DNA of 64,000 nt, taken from Acidiflorens sp963841945 (GTDB taxonomy: Bacteria > Acidobacteriota > Terriglobia > Terriglobales > Acidobacteriaceae). Below the pieces are notes generated by a model. It worked only from the letters and a program-made list of their open reading frames with translations. It was not told where the DNA came from and did not search any database. Location of the stretch: NCBI GenBank assembly GCA_963841945.1, contig CAWJFC010000029.1, positions 231,871-295,870 of the forward strand, in the 5' to 3' direction. Shown here piece by piece: positions 54,549 through 62,749 of this stretch; the first letter of the stretch is position 1; every line of letters starts with the position of its first letter. The translations under genes and the position numbers were made by a program.

Positions 54549-54654
54549 TCAACTGGTGGAAATAGCCCTTACCTTACGCCTCTCCAGAGACCGTGTCTCC
54601 TAATTATTAAGACAAGGCCCGCAGAATGATTCGTCCGATTTCGATCGGAGACAC

Positions 54655-55365
54655 TTATTGCCAAAATCGCTTTTGGCGAAACCGCTGCGCTCCTTCTTTG
54701 AAAGTCACGATTTCTACGAGTCCCGAGTCGCGAAACTTCGCCAGTTCACTCATCTGTCTCGCGAATTCGGCCTCTGCGATTGGCGACCATCCCTCATTTA
54801 AAGTGCCAATTCCGTGAAACATCAGGACATGCCAGGACCCTGGTCGCACCCAGTCGTTGACGTTTTCTGCGCCGTTCTTACCGACGTGGCGGCAGTCTAC
54901 CTTGAATCGATCGATGGATTTTACCAAAGGATAGTAGGCTCCATTCGATCCCCATCGCGCTTGTCGGTATCCAGCTCTGACGACGGACTTCTTGATGGAA
55001 CGTTCGAAGTAACAAAATGGATAGCAAAATGAAGAGACTTCCGTACCCAGACGCTCTTCCATCCATTGCTTCGATTGTGCAGCCTCGAGTTCCGGATCAC
55101 TCTCCAACAATTGACGTTTATGGTTAACACTGTGTGACCCAATTTCGTGACCCCGTTGAAGCATGCTCTTGAGAAGTTGCACGTCCTTGTTGTTCCAATC
55201 TGTCTTACTCCAATCAGGATGCTCGTAGCCGTCTATAAGAATTGGCTCAGTGTTTGCAACCAAGAAAAACGTCGCAGACAGGTTGTGCAGATCAAGAATG
55301 GGGAGAGCTCTTTCAAAGTGGCATCGTAGCCCGTCGTCAAAGGTCAAGGAGGTTAGCGATGGCAT
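54655..55365 (-). CDS. NodB-type polysaccharide deacetylase
   Basis: 236 residues from ATG 55365; a longer reading from TTG 55377 adds four residues. The family signature begins almost at once: SLTFDDGLRCHFERALPIL (catalytic and metal Asp pair at 10-11), then HEIGSHSVNHKRQL (two metal histidines), CYPFCYF, and the C-terminal SWHVLMFHGIG with the catalytic histidine. These enzymes remove N-acetyl groups from GlcNAc-containing glycans using a divalent metal. There is no signal peptide, so action on a cytosolic precursor is likely. Gaps of about 105-145 bases separate it from its neighbours in the minus-strand cluster. Confidence 0.88.
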   Translation of the reverse strand: MPSLTSLTFDDGLRCHFERALPILDLHNLSATFFLVANTEPILIDGYEHPDWSKTDWNNKDVQLLKSMLQRGHEIGSHSVNHKRQLLESDPELEAAQSKQWMEERLGTEVSSFCYPFCYFERSIKKSVVRAGYRQARWGSNGAYYPLVKSIDRFKVDCRHVGKNGAENVNDWVRPGSWHVLMFHGIGTLNEGWSPIAEAEFARQMSELAKFRDSGLVEIVTFKEGAQRFRQKRFWQ

Positions 55366-55509
55366 GACATGTCCCAAAATGATCTCCCACTACCGTTGGC
55401 CACTTTCTTCGGTAAAAGCGAGCGAATCAACCCGATACGCCAACATAAGAACTTAGTGAGGATCGGAGAGCGTTCCAAGTATTCCCAAGTCAATGCAGAT
55501 AGTCGTGAC

Positions 55510-56631
55510 TTAGGAGGCGCAGGCGCAGGCTTTCAATCGTTCACAGAACTCCCCGACAGCGTCCTTTGGAATATACTTTTCGGCGCGTGCGCGCGCCGCC
55601 TGTCCCATACGCGGCAAATCGTGGCGGCGCTCCCAGGCGCGTTCCATGGCATGGCCAAGTGACGCCACCGTGGCAGCGGGCGCGACAAATCCGGTTTCGT
55701 TATCAACGCACAGTTCTGAGGCACGGCCCACATCTGTAACGACTGCCGGTCGACCACACCACATCGCTTCGACGACGGAAAGGGGTACGCCTTCGTACCT
55801 CGAAGGGAGAACGAGAAGGTGATTCTGTTGCCAAATGGCCCGCACATCGCTTAGGTATCCGCGAAAGTGCAGGCAAGTCAACTGAAGATTATTGCCCAAA
55901 CGGCGCAATACTTTTTCATCAGGGCCCGTTCCGAATAAATTTAACTCGACAGGACGTTTTCGCCACTCTGATCCCGCCAACGCCTGGAACAGCAAATCCT
56001 GTCCTTTATGTCCTAACTCGATCCGGGATACGCAAGCTAGTCGCATCTCGCCGCTCTCGTCCGGCCACGTGGGGGCTGCCTCCGTGGTAACGTTGAACGG
56101 GTTCCACACCACTTCGCCATTGGGCAGCGATTCCCCCACTTGCAGTCGGAGCAAATCCAGATTGTTGTGCGAGACACAAAAGATTTTGCGGGCACCGGTG
56201 TAAACCGCAACAGCTTCATCAAATTCGTCCCGGAACCACCAAGACTCGCTGTTACTGTGGACCATAATCGAATAAGGTATCTCCGCCTCTTTGCAGACCG
56301 TTGCCCAATCAAATCCGCCGGCGATATAGCCCTGAGAAATAATGACCAAGTCGGGGTGGAAACTAGTCAGCCTTCGATACATCCGGCGATAACTCAGAGA
56401 AAGCCGATCCCAGAGATGACGCAGCCTTCCAGCGTGGTACGAAGGATAGGTCTCGACCGCTACGCCTTTTGGCCTCAAGCCAGTGACTCTTTCGGACAGG
56501 CACGGCCAGTACACCACCGATGCCTGCACTTCATGTCCCGCCTGACTGAGCTGGACTGCTGCCTGGCTCCAGAGTTCCTCGCTTGCGCCCCACGGCGCTC
56601 CCGACATCGTACTGATAAAGGCGAATTTCAT
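55510..56631 (-). CDS. Glycosyltransferase family 4
   Basis: 373 residues with the GT-B layout. The N-terminal acceptor domain starts KFAFISTMSGAPWGASEELW, with the glycine-rich acceptor loop. The C-terminal domain has LACVSRIELGHKGQDLLFQA (GT4 core), LFGTGPDEKVLRRLG, HFRGYLSDVRAIW, LLVLPSRYEGVPLSVVEAMW (the E-x7-E motif) and GRPAVVTDVGRASEL. It transfers a sugar from a nucleotide donor with retention. It is seven bases downstream of the unusual 521-residue gene, hence the same operon. The donor and acceptor are unknown. Confidence 0.92.
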   Translation of the reverse strand: MKFAFISTMSGAPWGASEELWSQAAVQLSQAGHEVQASVVYWPCLSERVTGLRPKGVAVETYPSYHAGRLRHLWDRLSLSYRRMYRRLTSFHPDLVIISQGYIAGGFDWATVCKEAEIPYSIMVHSNSESWWFRDEFDEAVAVYTGARKIFCVSHNNLDLLRLQVGESLPNGEVVWNPFNVTTEAAPTWPDESGEMRLACVSRIELGHKGQDLLFQALAGSEWRKRPVELNLFGTGPDEKVLRRLGNNLQLTCLHFRGYLSDVRAIWQQNHLLVLPSRYEGVPLSVVEAMWCGRPAVVTDVGRASELCVDNETGFVAPAATVASLGHAMERAWERRHDLPRMGQAARARAEKYIPKDAVGEFCERLKACACAS

Positions 56632-56638
56632 CTTCGAT

Positions 56639-58204
56639 CTATGCTCTTTGTGTCCTGGTCATATGGCGAGTTGAAAGCAGACGTTCAAAGAATGCGCCAG
56701 TGAGAGCCAGATTGGTTGCATCGGCATAATATTCGCGCGCGTTGCGGAGCGCTTCTGTCCGTGCCTCAGCATATGCCTGCCGATCGCTCAGGATTCTCGA
56801 AATTGTACAGAATGCAGCATCCGGCAGAAGAGTTTGGGTGGGCGAAAAACACGCCAAGTCGCCCGTTGCATACCCCTGTTCGGTTTGCAGAAAAATTGCT
56901 GGCAGACCACAGGCCGAGGCAACCGTAAGCACGCCGCTGAATATTCCCACCACGACGGATGAGCGGCGAAGATCGTCCTCAAGCGACCACGCGGGATGCG
57001 ACAGCTCGCAACGATCTGGGTGCTCGCGGACGAGGCGCTGACAGGCTGCAAAGTCCAGATTGTTCCAGAACGGGTGGGGCCGGATGATGAGGCGCCGCAG
57101 GGAGGGATCCCCATCCAAGAGTCGATTAGCCAAGTCCAGCAGTGCCTGGGATTGGTTCTCAAGGCTGTAGAATCTGCTCTGACCAGAGTCGGTTGGCTCA
57201 TCCACCATGAGCAAAGTCTGGCGGTCAAATTGGTCGGGAAGCGCGGTTATGGTGTCATAAAGGCTACCTCCGCTGACGTATTCGACCGGTAACTCCGGCA
57301 TTGCGACCGCCTTTGAAAACGCCTGATTCATCTTCGCCATGAAGGATGCAGAAGACGGGCCAAACGCGACATACTTAGACGCTGTGACCGGAGCCTCCAA
57401 GGTATGGGTAATCACACCCTGCTGAAAGGTGACCGCCGGCTTGCCTCGCTGTAGTGCCGTACGGCAGACGGCACTGCAAAGCACATGCCAGTGGCAACGG
57501 GCAACAAGCGAATCAAATTCAAGCCCAGGCGCCAGACGCTCCCAGGACTCGACAAAGAACGCGACATGCTCGAAAGCGGGTTTGACTTCGAGACCGGGCG
57601 CAAGACCGTAGGGTTCAAGAATCTGTACCGCTTCGTCAAAAGCCGCGCGCCCTCGCAACCGCGCGACTTCGGAGCGCAAACGGGCCTCCAGCGGATTCAA
57701 CGAAACTGCCGGATCAATGAACGTCACCTGGCCGGCGCGTCCTGCGGCCGCTAGTCTCGCATTCAATTCTTCCCGACAGGGTGCGCCAATCGCAAGCAAA
57801 CAGAGAATCGTCGCGTCTGTCTGGGCAAGAGCTAATAGAGTCCGCACCAGAAACTGGTTCTCGGTCTTCCGATCGAAGTAGGGCATCGGGCAGAAGAGCA
57901 CGTCTGCCTTGATTCTGCGGTGCTGACGAAATCGGCTGGCCCGGTCGGCGACGTGGATGGCCGCCTCGAGATACCGGCTGACTGCCTGTCGATTGCGTGA
58001 AGTCGCACGCGGGCCTGCAAACGACTCTGAGTGAAGCGTCATGAAATAGTCTTGCAGACTCGCATCATGGCGATATAGATGCAATTGCATCTGTCCAAAC
58101 GCCTCGAGCAGGCTCCCCTTTGGCGAACGGAAAAGATCGTGCAGCTCCATCTCAGTCGGGAGCGGCGAGGCTGATGGCGTCGTCTGCCGCTGGCCTTGGA
58201 TCAC
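56639..58204 (-). CDS. Putative GT-B-type surface glycan transferase (unclassified)
   Basis: 521 residues from GTG 58204, whose GTGA overlaps the aminotransferase stop; a later ATG at residue 19 is an alternative. No clear family. The C-terminal half resembles capsule/polysialyl transferase-like GT-B proteins: LRRLIIRPHPFWNNLDF (the RPHP segment), SVVVGIFSGVLTVASACGLP and AIFLQTEQG. The middle contains GKPAVTFQQGVITHTLEAP. There is no membrane helix. The tight coupling to the aminotransferase and to the GT4 gene supports a role in assembling the same glycan. Function inferred only from motifs and context. Confidence 0.65.
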   Translation of the reverse strand: MIQGQRQTTPSASPLPTEMELHDLFRSPKGSLLEAFGQMQLHLYRHDASLQDYFMTLHSESFAGPRATSRNRQAVSRYLEAAIHVADRASRFRQHRRIKADVLFCPMPYFDRKTENQFLVRTLLALAQTDATILCLLAIGAPCREELNARLAAAGRAGQVTFIDPAVSLNPLEARLRSEVARLRGRAAFDEAVQILEPYGLAPGLEVKPAFEHVAFFVESWERLAPGLEFDSLVARCHWHVLCSAVCRTALQRGKPAVTFQQGVITHTLEAPVTASKYVAFGPSSASFMAKMNQAFSKAVAMPELPVEYVSGGSLYDTITALPDQFDRQTLLMVDEPTDSGQSRFYSLENQSQALLDLANRLLDGDPSLRRLIIRPHPFWNNLDFAACQRLVREHPDRCELSHPAWSLEDDLRRSSVVVGIFSGVLTVASACGLPAIFLQTEQGYATGDLACFSPTQTLLPDAAFCTISRILSDRQAYAEARTEALRNAREYYADATNLALTGAFFERLLSTRHMTRTQRA

Positions 58205-59415
58205 CAGGCACCGCCCGGCGCAATCCTGTTACCAAGAGCACTCGTCAGGGCATCGATCACTCGGCCCTGGTCGGAAGGAGTCAGACCTACAGAGCATGGC
58301 AGACTGACCGCCTGGCGATAGAGCGCTTCGGAATTCGGACAGGACGGACTAGCGGAAGCGCTATGAGCCAGCGAGCGATGAATCGGCTGCCACAGCGGAC
58401 GCGTCTGGATTTTCTGCGCGGCCAGTTCGCGGAGAAGCTCCCGCGAGTTGATGTGCGATTTTTTGTCGTCGATCAGCACCGTGTACATCCAAAAGGTGCT
58501 AGAGGCCCACTCCGCCTCGTCCGGCACCAGGATCCCCGGGAGAGTAGCCAATGATTCCTGATACCGTCGCGCTATCCGTCGCTTCGCTTCGACAAACACG
58601 TCGAGCTGTTCCATCTGCGCGCAACCCATCGCCGCAAGGAGATTCGTCAGGCGGTAGTTGTATCCAACCGCATTGTGCACATATTCGATCGGATCGTCTT
58701 TCGCCTGCGTGGTAAGATATTTGGCACGCGCGGCCCATTCGGCATTGTTCGTGACGAGCATACCCCCGCCGCCAGTCGTGATTATCTTGTTCCCGTTAAA
58801 GCTGAAGCAGCCCACCTGTCCGATACCACCAAGGCTCTTGCCGCGGTAGCGCGCGCCCAATCCCTCGGTGGCGTCCTCGATCACCGGCAATGAGTATTTC
58901 GCCGCGACCGACAGGATCGGATCCAGGTCAACGGGATGGCCAAGAATGTGGACCGGCAGAATGGCCTTCACGCGGCGACCGGTCCGCCAGTTGCGCAGTT
59001 CCTTGCCGTCCCAGCGGCAGTCGTTTTCAAGAAAATCGACGACTCCCGCCGAGCTCAACTGCCAGTATTTGGGCTCGGCATCTAGGAAGATGGGCCACGC
59101 GCCAACGTAGCGAACCGCGTTAGCGGGCGCAATAAAAGTGAGCGAAGAAACAAGAACTTCATCGTCTGCTTGCACGTCCGCCAGTAGCAGAGCGATGTGC
59201 AGGGCCGCCGTGCCGTTAACTGTGGCCACAGCGTATTTCGTGCCCGACCATTCCGCCACGACTTTCTCGAACCGCTCGACGTAGCTGCCGACAGACGAAA
59301 CCCAGTTCGTGTCGAGGCAATCCTTGATGTACTTCCACTCGTTCCCGCGAATCTCGGGCACGATAAGGGGAATGAAATCCGCTGACGGCGGCGTATTCGG
59401 AGGCAGACCGTTCAT
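58201..59415 (-). CDS. DegT/DnrJ/EryC1-family sugar aminotransferase (LegC-like)
   Basis: 404 residues from ATG 59415; a TTG at 59424 overlaps the upstream stop and is the alternative. Motifs of PLP-dependent nucleotide-sugar aminotransferases are complete: NGTAALHIALLL, PVHILGHPVDLDPI, VIEDATEGLGARYRGK (PLP Asp), and FSFNGNKIITTGGGGML with Lys210 as the Schiff-base lysine. The N-terminus IPLIVPEIRGNEWKYIKDCL and WVSSVGSYVERFE match the LegC subgroup, which makes 4-amino-4,6-dideoxy sugars of the bacillosamine/legionaminic type. It sits directly after an SDR epimerase gene and before the putative transferase. Confidence 0.9.
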   Translation of the reverse strand: MNGLPPNTPPSADFIPLIVPEIRGNEWKYIKDCLDTNWVSSVGSYVERFEKVVAEWSGTKYAVATVNGTAALHIALLLADVQADDEVLVSSLTFIAPANAVRYVGAWPIFLDAEPKYWQLSSAGVVDFLENDCRWDGKELRNWRTGRRVKAILPVHILGHPVDLDPILSVAAKYSLPVIEDATEGLGARYRGKSLGGIGQVGCFSFNGNKIITTGGGGMLVTNNAEWAARAKYLTTQAKDDPIEYVHNAVGYNYRLTNLLAAMGCAQMEQLDVFVEAKRRIARRYQESLATLPGILVPDEAEWASSTFWMYTVLIDDKKSHINSRELLRELAAQKIQTRPLWQPIHRSLAHSASASPSCPNSEALYRQAVSLPCSVGLTPSDQGRVIDALTSALGNRIAPGGAW

Positions 59416-59420
59416 CGTCG

Positions 59421-60389
59421 TCAATTCCGGTATCTTCCGTCTTCGAAGTTGCCAATAACATTGCTGCTCACAAGATGCGCCACTTCCTCGATACCTTGAG
59501 CGACTGATCGTGTGATCTTGAATCCGAGTTGATCGGCAATTCGGGAAAATGACACACGATAGTCGCGCGGATCTTCTTCTTTGTGCACGAACTCCACCGC
59601 GGCGCCGGGCGCGTACGGGCGGATCATCTCGACGAGTTGTTTCTTTTGTAAATTTTGATCGGTCGCCCCCACGTTGAATACACTGCCGGCAACTTTCTCG
59701 GCCGGCGAACTGAGAACAAGTTGGATGGCCCGGGCGGCATCCAGCACATGTACGTAGGGACGCCAGAATTGCTCACCGTATACCCTCAGGCTCTTTTTGG
59801 TCAGCATCTCCATGGTGAATTCGTTCACAGTCAGATCGAAACGCATACGGGGCGAAACACCAAAAATGGTGGCAAACCGCAATGGCGTTGGGCACCAACT
59901 CTCGTTGCGCCCCCTTCGCAACAACGCCTTCTCCACGGCCACCTTGGTCTCTGCATAGAGGGATACAGGGCTCAATTCGGTTTCCTCATCAACGTAACTA
60001 TTGGCATCCTTCATTCGTCCATAGTTACTACAGGTCGAGGCAAAGAGAAATCGACCGACTCCGGCCAGCTGACTTTCCTCAATGAGCGCGAGCGATGCCT
60101 GAAGATTGACAGCGCGGGCCAGATCCGGCTGGCGGGAACAGGCAGGGTCGCCAACGATGGCGGCAAGATGGATAACCGCATCAACTCCGGCCACTGCAGA
60201 TTGCATTATTTCTCGATCACATATATCGCCACGGATAAATTCAAACCGGGGATGTGACCAAACCCCAAGTAACGGTTCGCCCCCATGCAAAAGGATGTCA
60301 AGTACCCGGACCCGGTGGCCCTCGGACAGCAGCAGAGGCACAAGCGTAGATCCAATGTAGCCTGCGCCACCAGTGACTAGAATGTTCAT
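59421..60389 (-). CDS. NAD-dependent epimerase/dehydratase (extended SDR)
   Basis: 322 residues. NAD-binding GGAGYIG (7-13), DxxxxD region GDICD, HLAAIVGDPACS, catalytic YxxxK (Tyr145, Lys149 in SLYAETKVA), and RFATIFGVSPRMRFDL. It belongs to the nucleotide-sugar epimerase/dehydratase group and probably prepares the keto or epimerised sugar for the aminotransferase encoded five bases downstream. ATG 60389. There is no overlap with the acyltransferase gene (134-base gap), so a promoter there is possible. Confidence 0.9.
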   Translation of the reverse strand: MNILVTGGAGYIGSTLVPLLLSEGHRVRVLDILLHGGEPLLGVWSHPRFEFIRGDICDREIMQSAVAGVDAVIHLAAIVGDPACSRQPDLARAVNLQASLALIEESQLAGVGRFLFASTCSNYGRMKDANSYVDEETELSPVSLYAETKVAVEKALLRRGRNESWCPTPLRFATIFGVSPRMRFDLTVNEFTMEMLTKKSLRVYGEQFWRPYVHVLDAARAIQLVLSSPAEKVAGSVFNVGATDQNLQKKQLVEMIRPYAPGAAVEFVHKEEDPRDYRVSFSRIADQLGFKITRSVAQGIEEVAHLVSSNVIGNFEDGRYRN

Positions 60390-60523
60390 TGCAGATTCCT
60401 CAAAGTGTTACCGAAGGTGCGATCCGTCGTAGCCGCGGCAGCCGTGAACTTTGCACAGGGCATTGACGATGACGGGAACCGGATCTTCACCAGCCTGCTC
60501 CGGGAACAGATATGTAATTTAGG

Positions 60524-62569
60524 TCATTTGTTTGCAGTGGAGGTTCCGGCATCTGCCACCATTTCCGATCTGGGGGAACTTGGTACCTGACTAGCAGGAA
60601 TAATGGTTGGCCAAAGAAGTTCGGCAACAATCTTGGAGCCGTGTTCCGTAAAGTGTGCATTGTCATATGTCAGGATGTCGCCCCATCGATCGCCGGTCGT
60701 GACCAAACAACTGGATTGATCGCAAAGTTTATCGAAGATTGAGACAAACACTGCCCCACTTCTCTCCGCAACAGCAATCAGGGCGTCGTCGGCATGATCC
60801 GCAAGATAGCGCCGCGACAAGCGATGTGGAACAGCTCCGGTTGGGCTGCGACGAAGCTCCCGCACCAGTAGCGCCGGCACGGCGTCCGACCAAAATGGCA
60901 CGGAACCAATCACAACCACCCTGTGAACACCGCTAGCTCGAACCAACTCGATGGTTTTCTGAAGTTTGTCGGTAACAGCGGGATCGTGGTTCAGGTCCCA
61001 CATTGTCCAATCGGCAGACATGACAACGACGTCAGGCTTAGCAATCCGGATGCGGTTCATGACCGCATCGTTGATCGAACGGCAGAGAGGCCGCCACGAC
61101 TCCCACCGCCCAAGTATGGGTTCACACGAAGACGCCGTATATTGAGCCAGCCGAACCCCCTCCCGAGCTTGCAGTGCACGGAATCCGGGAAGGAGATCGG
61201 CCGCATGAGAATCTCCCCAAACAAAGACCAATTCCTGCGCTGCATGCCCCGAAGCCGTGTCCAGACAATTGTCGCTGAACGACAATGCCGAACGGTCAGG
61301 GGGAAGAAAGCAGGTGCCGGTGCGCATGGCTTCAGCCTCTTGGACCCGGAAGTCATGGTCGATCGCGACAATTGCCGCTGGCAATCTGGTGGGAAATCCA
61401 CCCGTCGCCACCACGAGAAGTCCAAATACTCCCGTCATAGCAATGCAGCCCACCAGCCGAAGCGCGCCTTTTTGCCGTCGCTCCCTTTGCTTCACCTGGC
61501 GAATCGGCAATTCGATAAAGCGGTAGGTAACGTAGGCTAAGGCAAAGGATGCAATGAGCACCATAGAGTACCGGAGAAGCTTTGGGAGATTTAACATCCC
61601 ATTTCGATTGGCACTCTCGATGAAAGATAAAATCGGCCAGTGCCACAGGTAGAGTGGATAACTGATAAGCCCAACAAGAACGAGCGGGGCGCGCGAAAGA
61701 ACGCTGCGATTCATCCATGAGGACGGACCTGAGGCAACGAGCAACCCGGTCCCAATCGTTGGCAGCAGCGCCCACCAGCCAGGAAACTTGTCGTTTTGGT
61801 TGATGCAAAGAATTGCTCCGGCAAGCACTGCGATGCCCAAAAGCCCCATGCAGTTCCGAAATAACGGAGCGTGACCGCTTGCCCATTGAATATGGCGGAT
61901 GCGCGTCCGGGTGAGAGAGTCCGGCCCCGAGAAATAGCTCCCAAAGCCTGGAAAATGGCAGAAAGAACGTAGCATCGCTGTATCTGGTAACAAAGGCAAT
62001 ATTAACAGCCATCGACGCCACGGCAATGACGAGAAAAGCGGCCGGGCAGGCTCCAGCGGGATTTGGACCGGTAAAAGATCAGAGCATATAACTGGGAAAG
62101 CAAAATAGAATTGTTCTTCCACCCCAGCGACCATAGATGTAGAGAGAGGCTGTTGCGTCGCCTCTTGCGCAAAGTATCCGGCCTGCTGCCACAACACAAA
62201 GTTCGCGACAAAAGCGGCTCCGCCGATGATCTGTTTGCCAAGTAAGACAAATTCCGACGGTAATAGAATGCACCAACCGGCCGCACAAACGACAACCAGA
62301 ACAACAAACAGCGCGGGGAAGATTCTTCGGATCCTTCGTACATAGAAGCCAACAATACTGAAACTCCTCGATTCCAGCTCCTGATAAATGATGGAAGAGA
62401 TCAAGAATCCAGAAATTACAAAGAATATGTCTACACCTACAAAGCCCCCTGCAATCCGGTGTGGCGATAAGTGATATCCGATCACAGACAGCACTGCGAT
62501 TGCCCGCAGGCCATCAATATCGCTCCGGTAGGAGATCTTTGATTCGAGGTTGGGCGGCTTGATGCTCAC
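60524..62569 (-). CDS. OafA/YrhL-type membrane acyltransferase with C-terminal SGNH domain; middle distorted by indels
   Basis: 681 residues in one open frame, but not a clean protein. The N-terminus is canonical acyltransferase 3 (YRSDIDGLRAIAVLSVIGYH, GGFVGVDIFFVISGFLIS, RRIRRIFPAL), and the C-terminus is an SGNH domain (FVWGDSHAADLLPG ... DNAHFTEHGSKI). Between about 61880 and 62140 the family sequence jumps between frames: HLWSLG, which should precede VEEQFYFAFP, is in another frame and replaced by STSMVA, and IAVASMAVNIAFVTRYSDAT with FFLPFSRLWELFLGAGL is also out of frame. At least five small indels cancel out. The start is GTG 62569 inside an AGGAGGTG, so initiation is also odd. Acyl decoration of the glycan is the expected role. 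Confidence 0.7.
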   Translation of the reverse strand: MSIKPPNLESKISYRSDIDGLRAIAVLSVIGYHLSPHRIAGGFVGVDIFFVISGFLISSIIYQELESRSFSIVGFYVRRIRRIFPALFVVLVVVCAAGWCILLPSEFVLLGKQIIGGAAFVANFVLWQQAGYFAQEATQQPLSTSMVAGVEEQFYFAFPVICSDLLPVQIPLEPARPLFSSLPWRRWLLILPLLPDTAMLRSFCHFPGFGSYFSGPDSLTRTRIRHIQWASGHAPLFRNCMGLLGIAVLAGAILCINQNDKFPGWWALLPTIGTGLLVASGPSSWMNRSVLSRAPLVLVGLISYPLYLWHWPILSFIESANRNGMLNLPKLLRYSMVLIASFALAYVTYRFIELPIRQVKQRERRQKGALRLVGCIAMTGVFGLLVVATGGFPTRLPAAIVAIDHDFRVQEAEAMRTGTCFLPPDRSALSFSDNCLDTASGHAAQELVFVWGDSHAADLLPGFRALQAREGVRLAQYTASSCEPILGRWESWRPLCRSINDAVMNRIRIAKPDVVVMSADWTMWDLNHDPAVTDKLQKTIELVRASGVHRVVVIGSVPFWSDAVPALLVRELRRSPTGAVPHRLSRRYLADHADDALIAVAERSGAVFVSIFDKLCDQSSCLVTTGDRWGDILTYDNAHFTEHGSKIVAELLWPTIIPASQVPSSPRSEMVADAGTSTANK

Positions 62570-62749
62570 CTCCTTGGGTGACGTAGATGATGAATCTTCT
62601 GCGACTCAGCGTAGTCGGATGTCGTCCTGCTCCGGGTTGCCAAAGCGTTCAAATGTATAAGAAACGTGATGTCGGACTAACATTAATCGGAAGCGCACCT
62701 CAAGACCTCGTCTGCTCATGTTTGTTCTCGAGTTCGTCTTCATTGCGGC

